The notes beneath the pieces were generated by a model, which was not told the origin of the DNA, made no database searches, and saw nothing but the letters and a program-made list of their open reading frames with translations. The translations under genes were made by a program, and so were the position numbers. From contig NZ_BSTL01000021.1 of the NCBI RefSeq assembly GCF_030269485.1, positions 118,771-182,770 on the forward strand: a stretch of 64,000 bases of DNA, given 5' to 3'. Below are positions 7,546-16,393 of the stretch, piece after piece; within the stretch, counting starts at the first letter, position 1, and each line of letters starts with the position of its first letter. Source of the DNA: Actinoplanes sp. NBRC 103695 (GTDB lineage: Bacteria > Actinomycetota > Actinomycetes > Mycobacteriales > Micromonosporaceae).

Positions 7546-8904
7546 ATGCGGCCGAAACTCGTCCTCGCCGCGCTGTCCGCTCTAGCCCTTACCGTGGCCG
7601 CGGCCGGCTGCGGTGGGTCGGACAGCGGCGCCGACGACAAGACCATCACCATCGCGTACCAGAAGTTCGGATCCTTCATCCAGCTGGACAAGCAACTCCA
7701 GGACGTGAAGAAGGAGTACGAGGCGGCGCACGCCGGCTACACCGTCAAGCTGCTGCCCATCGAGGCGTCCGAAAACGACTACTACACCAAGCTCTCGCTG
7801 ATGAACCGGTCGCCGAAGACCGCCCCGGATGTCATGTACGAGGACACGTTCCTCATCAACACCGACATCCAGGCAGGCTTCCTCGCCCCGATCGACGAAT
7901 ACCTCAGCGGCTGGAAGGACTGGAGCCAGTTCACCGACGCCGCGAAGGCCGCCGGCAAGGCCCAGGACGGCAAGACGTACGGCGTGCCGATGGGCACCGA
8001 CACCCGCGCCCTCTGGTACGACAAGGGCATCTTCCAGAAGGCCGGCCTCACCGTGCCGTGGGAGCCCAAGTCCTGGAACGACGTCCTCACCGCCGCACGC
8101 GCCATCAAGCAGAAGGTGCCCGGCGTGACGCCGCTCAACGTCTACTCCGGCAAGGGCGCCGGTGAGGGCGCGACCATGCAGGGCTTCGAGATGCTGCTGT
8201 ACGGCACGAAGCACACGCTCTACGACGACGCCCAGAAGAAGTGGATCGTGCAGAGCCCCGGCTTCAACGACTCCCTGAACTTCATCAAGACGATCTTCGA
8301 CGAGAAGCTCGCGCCCGCGCCGCAGGACGCCCTCGACCCCAACTGGGGCACCAAGGTCAACACCGAGCTGTTCCCCACCGGCAAGCTCGGCATCAGCCTC
8401 GACGGCTCCTGGGTCAGCAGCACCTGGCTGGAGAGCGGCAGCAAGCCGTGGCCCGAGTGGAACGACAAGCTCGGCTACACCGCGATGCCCACCCAGAACG
8501 GCGAGGCGCCCGGCAAGATCAGCATGTCCGGCGGCTGGCTGCTCTCGGTCGGCGCGAACGCCAAGGACAAGAAGGCCTCCTTCGACTTCGTGGCCACGAT
8601 GCTGAACAAGGAGAACACCAAGAAGTACGACATCGCGGCCGGCCAGATCGCCGAACGCAAGGACGTCGCGGCCGACCCTGAATACCTGAAGTCGAACCCG
8701 TCGCTCAAGTTCTTCACCGACCTCGTCGAGGTCACCAAGTTCCGCCCGGCGTACCCGGACTATCCGAACGTCTCCAACGGCATCCAGGTCGCCATGGAGT
8801 CGGTGATGACCGGCCAGCAGTCGGTCGACCAGGCCGCGAAGACGTTCGCCGAGTCGACCACCGCGGCGGTCGGCGGACCCGACAAGGTGACCACCGCACA
8901 ATGA
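7546..8904 (+). CDS. Sugar ABC transporter substrate-binding lipoprotein
   Basis: A 452-residue extracellular solute-binding protein (family 1 type). The signal peptide ends in a lipobox with Cys at about residue 21 (AAAGC), followed by a Gly/Ser/Asp linker. The mature part has typical elements such as APDVMYEDTFLINTDIQAGFLAP, YGVPMGTDTRALWYDKGIF, and SMSGGWLLSVGANAKDKKASFDF. GAGGAG lies 7-12 nt upstream of the ATG. It is first in a three-gene operon with two permeases and overlaps the next gene by 4 nt. No ATPase is present; such importers usually share a housekeeping MsiK-type ATPase. The ligand is probably an oligosaccharide, unassigned. Confidence 0.92.
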   Translation: MRPKLVLAALSALALTVAAAGCGGSDSGADDKTITIAYQKFGSFIQLDKQLQDVKKEYEAAHAGYTVKLLPIEASENDYYTKLSLMNRSPKTAPDVMYEDTFLINTDIQAGFLAPIDEYLSGWKDWSQFTDAAKAAGKAQDGKTYGVPMGTDTRALWYDKGIFQKAGLTVPWEPKSWNDVLTAARAIKQKVPGVTPLNVYSGKGAGEGATMQGFEMLLYGTKHTLYDDAQKKWIVQSPGFNDSLNFIKTIFDEKLAPAPQDALDPNWGTKVNTELFPTGKLGISLDGSWVSSTWLESGSKPWPEWNDKLGYTAMPTQNGEAPGKISMSGGWLLSVGANAKDKKASFDFVATMLNKENTKKYDIAAGQIAERKDVAADPEYLKSNPSLKFFTDLVEVTKFRPAYPDYPNVSNGIQVAMESVMTGQQSVDQAAKTFAESTTAAVGGPDKVTTAQ

Positions 8905-9770
8905 CGACCTCCACCGCCCCGCGGGCAGCCAGGATCGGGGCGTTCGCCCCGGCCCTGCTGCTGCTCGCGGTCTTCTTCGCCGGCCCGCTGATCTGGGCCG
9001 TCTACAGCGCCTTCACCGACGTCGCCCTCACCGGCTCGGCCGAGGTGAACTTCATCGGGGTGGACAACTTCACCACGATGTGGAACGACGCGCAGTTCTG
9101 GAACTCGCTCTGGCTGACGCTGATCTTCGTGGTCGGCTCGGCCGTGATCGGCCAGAACACGCTGGGCCTGCTCATCGCCCTGCTGCTGCGCGGCCGCAGC
9201 CAGTCCGCCCGCGGTCTGGTCAGCGGCCTGGTCATCGCCGCCTGGACGGTGCCCGAGGTGGTGGCCGGCTTCTGCTGGTACTCCTACCTGCACCGGGACG
9301 GGACGCTGAACGGCATCCTGGGCTGGGTCGGGCTCGACCAGAACTGGCTCTACACGACGCCGATGCTGGCGGTCATCCTGGCCAACGTGTGGCGCGGCAC
9401 GGCGTTCTCGATGCTGGTCTACCAGGCCGCGCTCAACGACGTCCCGCCGGAGCTGCACGAGGCGGCGGCGGTGGACGGGGCGTCGGCCTGGCAGCGCCTC
9501 AGGAGGGTGACCCTGCCGCTGATCCGCCGGTCGATCGTCAGCAACCTGATGCTCATCACACTGCAGACCCTGGCCGCGTTCGGCCTCATCTACGTGATGA
9601 CCAAGGGCGGGCCCGGCAACAAGAGCTCGACGACGCCGATCTACATGTACCAGGAGTCGTTCCAGTTCTACAAGCTCGGCTACGGCACGGCGATGGCGTT
9701 GGTGCTGCTGGTGATCGGGGCGATCTTCTCGCTCATCTACGTACGCCTGATCAAGGTGGACAACCTATGA
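8901..9770 (+). CDS. Sugar ABC transporter permease (MalF-type)
   Basis: A 289-residue membrane protein with about six helices and the permease EAA loop (HEAAAVDGASAWQRLRRVTLP, here EAAxxxG followed by PLI) that docks on the ATPase. N-terminal helix PALLLLAVFFAGPLIWAVYS is typical of the first permease of sugar importers. Its ATG overlaps the binding-protein stop by 4 nt, and its stop overlaps the next permease start. Confidence 0.9.
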   Translation: MTTSTAPRAARIGAFAPALLLLAVFFAGPLIWAVYSAFTDVALTGSAEVNFIGVDNFTTMWNDAQFWNSLWLTLIFVVGSAVIGQNTLGLLIALLLRGRSQSARGLVSGLVIAAWTVPEVVAGFCWYSYLHRDGTLNGILGWVGLDQNWLYTTPMLAVILANVWRGTAFSMLVYQAALNDVPPELHEAAAVDGASAWQRLRRVTLPLIRRSIVSNLMLITLQTLAAFGLIYVMTKGGPGNKSSTTPIYMYQESFQFYKLGYGTAMALVLLVIGAIFSLIYVRLIKVDNL

Positions 9771-10657
9771 CCCAGACCCTCGCTCCTCCGCCGCCGGTCA
9801 AGGCGAAGTCCCGCCCGACGGCCGACCTCACGATGCCCGGCCGCGGCCCGATGCGGTTCGCCGTCTACCTGGTCCTGGTGATCGTCGCGATCGCCTTCTT
9901 CCTGCCGTTCCTGTGGCTGGTGGTGGCGTCGATCCAGCCCGGCGCGGCCCTCTCGGCGGACATCACCTGGCAGTTCTCGTTCAAGAACTTCGCCGACGTC
10001 CTCAACGTCGACACCATCTTCCGCCCGGTGCTCAACTCGCTGATCATCTCCGGCGGCACGGCACTGATCACGGTGTTCGCGGCGACGCTGGCGGCCTACC
10101 CGCTGTCGCGCTACCGCAGCCGCTTCGGAAGGCTGTTCCTGTACGGCATCCTGTTCTCCACGGGCCTGCCGATCACCGCGGTCATGGTGCCGGTCTACAC
10201 CATGTACAGCCAGTTCGAACTCACCGACTCGGTGCCCGCCCTGATCCTGTTCATGGCCGCGTCATCCCTGCCGTTCGCCATCTGGATGATGAAGAATTTC
10301 ATGGACTCGGTGCCGGTCGAGCTGGAGGAGGCGGCCTGGACGGACGGCGCCGGCTGGTTCCAGTCGCTGCGCCGGATCATCCTGCCGCTGATGATCCCCG
10401 GCCTGACGGTGGTCTTCGTCTTCACCTTCGTCACCCAGTGGGGCAACTTCTTCGTGCCGTTCATCCTGTTGCAGAGCCCCGAAAGCCAGCCCGCCTCGGT
10501 GACCATCTACACGTTCTTCTCGACCTACGGCCAGGTCGCCTACGGCCAGCTGGCCGCCTTCGCGATCCTCTACACCCTGCCGGTGGTCCTGCTCTACACG
10601 GCCATGTCCCGCGTCTTCGGCGGAGCCTTCAGCCTCACCGGCGCGGTCAAGGGCTAG
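9767..10657 (+). CDS. Sugar ABC transporter permease (MalG-type)
   Basis: A 296-residue second permease, ATG at 9767 overlapping the previous stop by 4 nt. A long hydrophilic Pro/Lys N-terminus precedes helix YLVLVIVAIAFFLPFLWLVV. The EAA loop reads EEAAWTDGAGWFQSLRRI then ILPLMIPGL. It partners the previous permease to form the membrane pore. Longer upstream readings in this frame run through the first permease gene and are not real. Confidence 0.9.
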   Translation: MTQTLAPPPPVKAKSRPTADLTMPGRGPMRFAVYLVLVIVAIAFFLPFLWLVVASIQPGAALSADITWQFSFKNFADVLNVDTIFRPVLNSLIISGGTALITVFAATLAAYPLSRYRSRFGRLFLYGILFSTGLPITAVMVPVYTMYSQFELTDSVPALILFMAASSLPFAIWMMKNFMDSVPVELEEAAWTDGAGWFQSLRRIILPLMIPGLTVVFVFTFVTQWGNFFVPFILLQSPESQPASVTIYTFFSTYGQVAYGQLAAFAILYTLPVVLLYTAMSRVFGGAFSLTGAVKG

Positions 10658-10700
10658 ATCAAAACCATTCGACGGTACGCGCGACGAAGTCCCCCAACCG

Positions 10701-10754
10701 CAACGGCCGAGTCCCGCCCTCTCCCGCGACGGAGGTGGTGGGCCGAGGCCGTTG
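10701..10754 (+). terminator. Inverted repeat after the ABC operon, possible terminator
   Basis: CAACGGCC (10701-10708) pairs with GGCCGTTG (10747-10754), with further G/C pairing inside. No T-run follows, so termination efficiency is uncertain. The rest of 10658-10835 shows no gene. Confidence 0.4.
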
Positions 10755-10835
10755 GCGCGTTCCGGCGAAGGATTGTTTTCACGCTCGGTGCTGGACGGGC
10801 AGACGCCGCGCGACGGCGACAGTAGGTTCCCGGAC

Positions 10836-11418
10836 ATGAGATCCGAGAGTCCATATGAGACGGTGCTGCAGATGGTTTCGCCGGCACCGAGACGCTGGCC
10901 CTCCTGCACGGCGACAGCCCGGAGTCGTTGAAGGATTTCGCGATCGCCATGTCCGGCGGCGGGGTCTCGCCCGGCTCGCCCGGCATCCGGGCCTCGAGGG
11001 GATCGTGCTGGACCTGCCGCACGCCGGCCCGGGCGCCCGTGCCGCCGCCGCGGCCCGCGGTCTCGACGACCGGTTCACGGCGGAGCCCGGCGACTTCTTC
11101 TCCGAGATCCCGCGCGGCGACCTACTGCTGCTGAAGTACATCCTGCACGACTGGAAGGACGAGAACTGCCTGCGGATCCTGGCGAACTGCCGGGACGCCC
11201 TGCACCCGGGCGGCCGGGTGGTCATCACCGAGATCGTCATGGACGACCGGCCCACCGGCATCGGACCGCTGATGGATCTGGGGATGCTCACCGCCGCCGG
11301 CAGCCGGGAGCGCAGCCTGGCCCAGTTCGACACCTTGCTGAGCGGGGCCGGTCTGCGCCGGGTCGCCGCCACGCCGGTCCAGCCGCCGTACGTCGTGATC
11401 GAGGCCGTCCCGGTCTGA
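10836..11418 (+). pseudogene. Decayed SAM-dependent O-methyltransferase
   Basis: The last 130 or so codons (about 11000-11418) read as the C-terminal half of a family-2 O-methyltransferase: HPGLEGIVLDLPHAGPGA, then DFFSEIPRGDLLLLKYILHD, WKDENCLRILANCR and LHPGGRVVITEIVMDD. The start of the catalytic domain, including the Gly-rich SAM-binding motif (normally DVGGGxG just before HPGL), is absent. Upstream, an ATG at 10836 opens a 31-codon frame, and a recognisable piece LLHGDSPESLKDFAIAMSGG sits in a different frame around 10900-10960. So the gene has lost its N-terminal dimerisation domain and much of the Rossmann core and carries at least one frame change. It is not functional as read. Confidence 0.7.
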
Positions 11419-12297
11419 GGGCAGCGGCGCGTCCTGGCGGCGGACGATCAGGACCACGATCCACGCGTACGCCAGGAGGACGCCGAAGTCGACGACGGCG
11501 AGCTGCCACGGCATGTCCGCGGCGGTCTCGTCCATGCTGAGGTCGCCGTAGTAGGCGGCCAGGCCGGCGCCGATCACGTTGTTCATCACGTGCAGCGCGA
11601 TCGCCGCCTCCAACCCGCCGGTGCGTACGGTCAGCCACCCGGCGACCAGGCCGAACACGACCAGGTCGGCAAAGCCCCACGGCGTTCCCCAGCCGTGCAG
11701 GGCGGCGAACACCACGGCCTGCACCCCGATCGGCACCCACGGCCGCCGGAACCACGTGCCGACGGCCTGCAGCAGCCAGCCGCGCGTCAGGTACTCCTCG
11801 GCGGCGGCCTGGAGTGGAACTACCAGCAGCAGGACGGCCATCGACGTCGCGATCGCGGCGAACGCGACCGGGGCGTCACCGAACCCGGCGTCCATTCCGG
11901 TGACCGCGCCCAGCGCGGTGCCGCCGGCCAGGACGACCACGACCGCGACGGCCGCGACAGGCAGGCAGCGCCGCAGCAGTCGCCACCGCAGCCGCCCGGT
12001 CACCGAGGAGAGGGTGCCGGCCGGGCGGCGCTGGATCCACCGCGCCGCCAGCAGGATCGGCGGCAGCAGCAGCGCGATCCCGAGGAACGCCAGGGCCAGG
12101 TCGGCGAGCGGGCCGAAGGTCGGCAACCCGTCGGCGTCCTCGGGGCTACCGAGGATCGAGGCGAGGATCGAGGCGCCCCCGTAGAGGCCGGTCATGCCGA
12201 CGACGGCCGCGGCGAGGATGAAGGCGGTGCCGGCGACGGGTCGCCACCAGCGGTGCGCGCCGGTGCGGGCGAGGCGGTGATATTCGATGCTCGACAT
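11122..12297 (-). CDS. CPBP-family intramembrane metalloprotease with an abnormal C-terminus
   Basis: A 391-codon frame. Residues 1 to about 290 form a multi-pass membrane protein with the three CPBP (Abi) motifs: EEYLTRGW (EExxxR), FAALHGWGTPWG (HxxxxxF-like) and HVMNN (HxxxN). The last ~100 residues, from about 11420 down to 11122, are charged, low-complexity and exactly antisense to the methyltransferase remnant, so they are not native; the original stop was probably lost when the two genes were joined. The start is ATG 12297, with CAGAAT 7 nt upstream resembling a leaderless -10. Likely role: membrane prenyl-protease-like or immunity-type protein; substrate unknown. Confidence 0.78.
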   Translation of the reverse strand: MSSIEYHRLARTGAHRWWRPVAGTAFILAAAVVGMTGLYGGASILASILGSPEDADGLPTFGPLADLALAFLGIALLLPPILLAARWIQRRPAGTLSSVTGRLRWRLLRRCLPVAAVAVVVVLAGGTALGAVTGMDAGFGDAPVAFAAIATSMAVLLLVVPLQAAAEEYLTRGWLLQAVGTWFRRPWVPIGVQAVVFAALHGWGTPWGFADLVVFGLVAGWLTVRTGGLEAAIALHVMNNVIGAGLAAYYGDLSMDETAADMPWQLAVVDFGVLLAYAWIVVLIVRRQDAPLPSDRDGLDHDVRRLDRRGGDPAQTGPAQQGVELGQAALPAAGGGEHPQIHQRSDAGGPVVHDDLGDDHPAARVQGVPAVRQDPQAVLVLPVVQDVLQQQ

Positions 12298-12398
12298 GCC
12301 GAGAATTCTGTCGATCCGGCGTGTCCGGCGAATCAGGCCGCAGCCGGATCCCGACCCCTGCCCCAGGGCATAGACGCCCCGCTACCCTGGGCGTCATC

Positions 12399-14369
12399 AT
12401 GACTCCCCGGCGGATCTGGCTGCTGCCCGCGGCGCTGGCCGTGCTGCAGCTGGCGTTCTGGCCGGGCCTGCCGCTCGCCCGTGGTGAGGCGGTCGATCCG
12501 GCGACCGCGGCAGCGGTCGCGGCGATCACCGCCGGGCTGGCCGCCGCCCTGTCGTGGCGCCGCCGTGCGCCGGTCGCGGTCACCGCCGCCGCGGCCGTCG
12601 CGGTCAGCCTCGGCGCCTGGGTGGTGCCCGGCCAGGTGTTCCTCGCGCCGGGCGACGCGGTCACGATCAACACGCTCACCGACCTGGTGGCGCTGTTCAG
12701 CGTGGCCGTGCTGCGGTCGCTGCGGACGACCGCGCTGGTCGTCGCCGGCCTGCTGGTCTGGCAGGCGGGCCTGATCCCGGCCCTGAACGGCGTGACCGCC
12801 GACTACCCGGCCGATCTGGCGCTCGGCGCGATCGTCTACACGGTCGTCGCCTCGGCCGGCCGCGTCCGGCGCCGCTGGGTGGGTGACCGGGAGGCGGCGG
12901 CCCAGCGCCTCGCCGACGCCGAGCGGGCCCGGCACGAGGCGGCCGGCGCGGAACGACGCCGCCTCGCCCGCGAGCTGCACGACGTGACCGCGCACCACCT
13001 GACCTCGATCGTGGTGAACGCGTCGGCCGCCCAGTTCCTCGCCGACCAGCGCCCCGACCTGCGCGACGAGGCGCTGGCCTTCGCGTCCCGTACCGGCCGG
13101 CAGGCGATCGACGACCTGCACCGCCTGGTCGCCGTTCTGCCGACGGCCGAGGAGACCGCCGCCGCGCCCCCGGCCGTGGCCGATCTCGCCGACGACTTCC
13201 GCCGGCTCGGGCAGGTGGTCACGGTGGAGGCGGCCGACGACCCGCCACCGGCCGCGGCCGAGGTGCTGCACGCGATCGCCCGGGAGGCTTTGACCAACAC
13301 CCTGCGTTATGCGCCGGGCGGTCACGTCACCCTGATCCAGAGGTACGGCCCGGACGGCGCTCACCTGGTGATCGAGGACGACGGCGCCGCCGGGACGTCC
13401 CCGGCGACCGGGCTGGGTGGCGGGCGTGGGCTGGCCGGGCTGCGCGAACGGGCCGCGGCGCTGGGCGGCACGGTCGAGGCCGGTCCGCGGGCCGAAGGCG
13501 GCTGGCGGGTAACCGCGACTCTCCCGCCCGTCCACGTTGCCCGTCCGCGCCGTGAACGTCCGGGCGGCGAAACGGTGCTGGACGCGGGCCTGATGCTGCT
13601 GACCCTGGCCGTGCCGCTGTCCTCGGTGGCCTTCCTCGCCGAGGAAGGCGCCGAGCCGGCCGCGGTGACCCTTCTGCTGCTGGCCGCGGTCGCGCACTCG
13701 GCCCCGCTGCTCTGGCGCCGCCGGCATCCCCGGGCGGTGTTCGCCGCGGTCGCGCTGACCACCTGGCTGTTGCCCATCCTGCAGCTCACCGGCGTGGTGC
13801 CGAACGCCGGCGAGCTCATCCTCTCCAGCCCCGGCGCCGACGTGGCCGCGATCTACACGGCGGCGGTCGCGGTCCGCCCCGCCCGCTCCTGGCTCGCCCC
13901 GGTCGTCTCGCTGGCGAGCACCGCACTCGCCGCCGCGCTCCTGCTGACCGTCGAGACCCCCGCCGAGGACCTCGGCGGCAGCCGTCTCGACGCCGCCCTG
14001 CTCTTCCTGCTCTCCACGGCGTTCGTGGCATTCCTGCTGGTCGTGCCGTACGGGGGTGCGTTGCTGGCCGGCTACCTGGTCCGGCGCCGCCGCGCTCAGC
14101 GGCACGACCGGGAGCACGGGCTGGTCGCCGTCGAGGGAATGCGGGCCGAGGCGCGCGCCCGAGCCGAACGCTCCCGCATCGCCGAGGGCCTGCGCGTGGC
14201 CGTCCTGGAACACGCCGCCCGGGTGCCGCGGGCCGCCGAGGAGGCCGATCTCCCCGCCGTGCTCGACGCCTCCAAACAGGCGCTTTCCGCGATGCGCGGC
14301 CTGCTCGACAATCTGGGACCGCGCCTCGACACCACCGACCGGGAGGTCTCGTCATCGCCGTCCGTGTGA
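12399..14369 (+). CDS. Sensor histidine kinase (HisKA_3) with a second degenerate transmitter
   Basis: A 656-residue membrane kinase. First half: about five membrane helices, then a DesK/NarL-type transmitter with H-box RRLARELHDVTAHHLTSIV and an HATPase domain (REALTNTLRYAPGG; GGGRGLAGLRERAAALGG). Second half, about residue 400 on: another set of membrane helices, a linker, then a sequence that mimics the same dimerisation domain but without the His (SRIAEGLRVAVLEHAARV in place of RxIARELHDVVAH) and ends ALSAMRGLLDNL without an ATPase domain. The start MTPRRIW (ATG 12399) has a TACCCT -10-like box 10 nt upstream; longer in-frame readings exist. It overlaps the response regulator by 4 nt. Confidence 0.85.
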   Translation: MTPRRIWLLPAALAVLQLAFWPGLPLARGEAVDPATAAAVAAITAGLAAALSWRRRAPVAVTAAAAVAVSLGAWVVPGQVFLAPGDAVTINTLTDLVALFSVAVLRSLRTTALVVAGLLVWQAGLIPALNGVTADYPADLALGAIVYTVVASAGRVRRRWVGDREAAAQRLADAERARHEAAGAERRRLARELHDVTAHHLTSIVVNASAAQFLADQRPDLRDEALAFASRTGRQAIDDLHRLVAVLPTAEETAAAPPAVADLADDFRRLGQVVTVEAADDPPPAAAEVLHAIAREALTNTLRYAPGGHVTLIQRYGPDGAHLVIEDDGAAGTSPATGLGGGRGLAGLRERAAALGGTVEAGPRAEGGWRVTATLPPVHVARPRRERPGGETVLDAGLMLLTLAVPLSSVAFLAEEGAEPAAVTLLLLAAVAHSAPLLWRRRHPRAVFAAVALTTWLLPILQLTGVVPNAGELILSSPGADVAAIYTAAVAVRPARSWLAPVVSLASTALAAALLLTVETPAEDLGGSRLDAALLFLLSTAFVAFLLVVPYGGALLAGYLVRRRRAQRHDREHGLVAVEGMRAEARARAERSRIAEGLRVAVLEHAARVPRAAEEADLPAVLDASKQALSAMRGLLDNLGPRLDTTDREVSSSPSV

Positions 14370-15034
14370 TCGTCGTCGACGACCAGGTGATGGTCCGTGC
14401 CGGGCTGTGCGCGATCATCGGCTCGCAGGACGACCTCGAGGTGGTCGGCGAGGCAGGTGACGGCGTGGCCGCGCTCGAGCTCGCCGCCCGGGCCGAGCCG
14501 GACGTCGTGGTGATGGACGTCCGGATGCCCGGCATGGACGGCCTGTCGGCGACCGCTCTGCTCACCGCGTCCGAGCGTCCGCCGCGGGTGCTGGTGCTGA
14601 CCACGTTCCACGAGGACGCGTACGTCTTCGCCGCGCTGCGGGCGGGCGCGTCGGGTTTCATGCTCAAGGATTCCGATCCGGCCGACCTGGTGGCCGCGGT
14701 CCGTACCGTGGCGGCCGGCGAGGCGATGCTCAGCCCCGCGGTCACCCGCCGGCTGATCGACGCGTTCGCGACCGGGCAGGTGGCCTCCGCCCGTCCGGAC
14801 GACCCCCGCCTGGCCATGCTCACCCCGCGCGAACGTGACGTGCTGGTCCACCTGGCCACCGGACTGTCCAATGCGGAGATCGGCGAGGTGCTGGGCATCG
14901 CCGCCGGCACGGTCAAGGCGCATGTCAACGCGCTGCTGCCCAAGCTGGGCGCGCGCGACCGGGTGCAGGCCACCATCGTCGCGTACGACCTGGGCCTGGC
15001 CCGCCCCGGTGGAGGTAACACCCCCACGCGATAG
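14366..15034 (+). CDS. NarL/LuxR-family response regulator
   Basis: A 222-residue regulator: receiver domain with acidic pair VVDDQ, phospho-acceptor Asp in VVVMDVRMPGMDG, Thr in VLTTFHED and Lys in FMLKDSDP; C-terminal LuxR helix-turn-helix LTPRERDVLVHLATGLSNAE then GTVKAHVNALLPKLGARDR. It partners the preceding kinase (GTGA overlap). The conventional start is GTG 14366. However the ribosome-binding GGGAGG (14341-14346) is 19 nt away, and the family's usual N-terminus (MxIRVxIVDDQ) would begin at the ATC codon 14354, 7 nt from that site; an ATC start would add four residues. Confidence 0.92.
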   Translation: MIVVDDQVMVRAGLCAIIGSQDDLEVVGEAGDGVAALELAARAEPDVVVMDVRMPGMDGLSATALLTASERPPRVLVLTTFHEDAYVFAALRAGASGFMLKDSDPADLVAAVRTVAAGEAMLSPAVTRRLIDAFATGQVASARPDDPRLAMLTPRERDVLVHLATGLSNAEIGEVLGIAAGTVKAHVNALLPKLGARDRVQATIVAYDLGLARPGGGNTPTR

Positions 15035-15124
15035 GCGTGCTGGCGTCACTGCGCTTCCCGGGCCGCTGCGACAGGCTCGAGCCGATCGGCTGCTCGGGGG
15101 CAGCCGCGGGGCCTGGGAGGAACC

Positions 15125-16390
15125 ATGTCGGACTCGAGGGATCACATCGTCAGCCGGCGGGCCGTGCTCGGCGGCGCCGCCGCGGGCGTGGCGGGCGTGA
15201 CCGGTGCCTGGCTGGCGCCGGGCGCACCGGCGCACGCCGACGGCGGTCTGCCGTCCGGGACGATCGACCGGGTGGTGTCCCGGTTGGACGGTGAGCTGAT
15301 CGAGCTGCGCCGCGGCCTGCATCGGCACCCCGAGGTCGCCGGCCAGGAGGCGTGGACCGCCGCGACGGTGGCGCGGCGCCTGCGCGAGGCGGGACTCGAC
15401 GTCACCACGGGCGTCGGCGGGCACGGGGTGGTGGGCCTGCTGACCGGCGCCCGTCGCGGCCGCACGGTCGCCTACCGCGCGGACATGGACGCGGTGCCGC
15501 CGGGTGAGCAGTCGGGCGGCGGCGCGGAGGTGGCGCACGTCTGCGGGCACGACATCCACACGACGGTGGGTGTCGGGGTGGCGCTGACGCTGGCACGGCT
15601 GCGCGAACGGCTCGCCGGCACGGTGATGTTCGTCTTCCAGCCCGCGGAGGAGACCCTCGCCGGTGCGGCCGCGATGCTCGCCGGCGGGGTGTTCGCCCGC
15701 GTACGCCCGGCCGAGATCCACGCCCTGCACTGCGGCCCGTTCCCGGTCGGCCAGATCCTCCCCGCGCCCGGGACCGGTCTCCCCGGCCTGGACGGCGGCC
15801 TCATCACGCTGGACAGCGCCGACGCCGCCCAGCATCTGGCCACCGAGATCACCGCGCTGAGCACCGTGTCCCGGCCCATGACGCCGGCCGACATCGAACG
15901 CCTGGTGGCCGACATCCAGACCCCGCACGGCCCGCTGTCCCGGTTCGTCTTCATGAACGCCCAGGCCATCGGCGCCCAGGTACGCGTGTCCTACCGCTGC
16001 TGGCCGGAGAACCGCTGGCCCGAGATCCGCCGCCGGATCCACCGCCTGGCCCGTTCCGCGGGCAACGCCACCGTCTCGTTCCCGAACGATCCGTTCCCCG
16101 CGATGATCACGCCCGAACGTGAGGGCCGGGCCCTGGACCGCTATCTGCGCCGCACGATCGGCGACGACCGGGCCCCGACGCAGTACGCCGCGATCCCGTT
16201 CAACGGCGAGGATTTCGCCCTCTTCCTCGACCGCCTGCCCGGCACCTACTCGTTCCTCGGTGTCCGTTCCCCCGACGCCCCGATCGAGAACAGCGCCCCG
16301 CACTTCAGCACGTTCGACCCGGACGAGCGCGCCATCGGCCACGGCGTACGCGCGATGGCGGGCTGGCTGTCCACCCGTACCCGGCCTTGA
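15125..16390 (+). CDS. Exported M20-family amidohydrolase/peptidase
   Basis: A 421-residue protein with a Tat signal (SRRAVLGGAAAGVAG, cleavage near AHA). Metal-binding landmarks: YRADMDAVPPGEQ (ADMD), AHVCGHDIHTTVG (CGHD), FVFQPAEETLAGA (catalytic and ligand Glu pair) and ALHCGP; the final His lies in NSAPHFSTFDP. The order and spacing fit the aminoacylase/amidohydrolase branch of M20 with a central dimerisation lid (about 220-320). It probably removes acyl or amino groups from small extracellular amides. GGGAGGAA directly precedes the ATG. It follows the two-component genes by 90 nt and could be their target. Confidence 0.85.
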   Translation: MSDSRDHIVSRRAVLGGAAAGVAGVTGAWLAPGAPAHADGGLPSGTIDRVVSRLDGELIELRRGLHRHPEVAGQEAWTAATVARRLREAGLDVTTGVGGHGVVGLLTGARRGRTVAYRADMDAVPPGEQSGGGAEVAHVCGHDIHTTVGVGVALTLARLRERLAGTVMFVFQPAEETLAGAAAMLAGGVFARVRPAEIHALHCGPFPVGQILPAPGTGLPGLDGGLITLDSADAAQHLATEITALSTVSRPMTPADIERLVADIQTPHGPLSRFVFMNAQAIGAQVRVSYRCWPENRWPEIRRRIHRLARSAGNATVSFPNDPFPAMITPEREGRALDRYLRRTIGDDRAPTQYAAIPFNGEDFALFLDRLPGTYSFLGVRSPDAPIENSAPHFSTFDPDERAIGHGVRAMAGWLSTRTRP

Positions 16391-16393
16391 CCC

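Noticed and set aside
10836..11418. Biosynthetic gene cluster
   Set aside because: Only a broken methyltransferase and, far away, an ABM fragment; no core biosynthetic enzyme is present.
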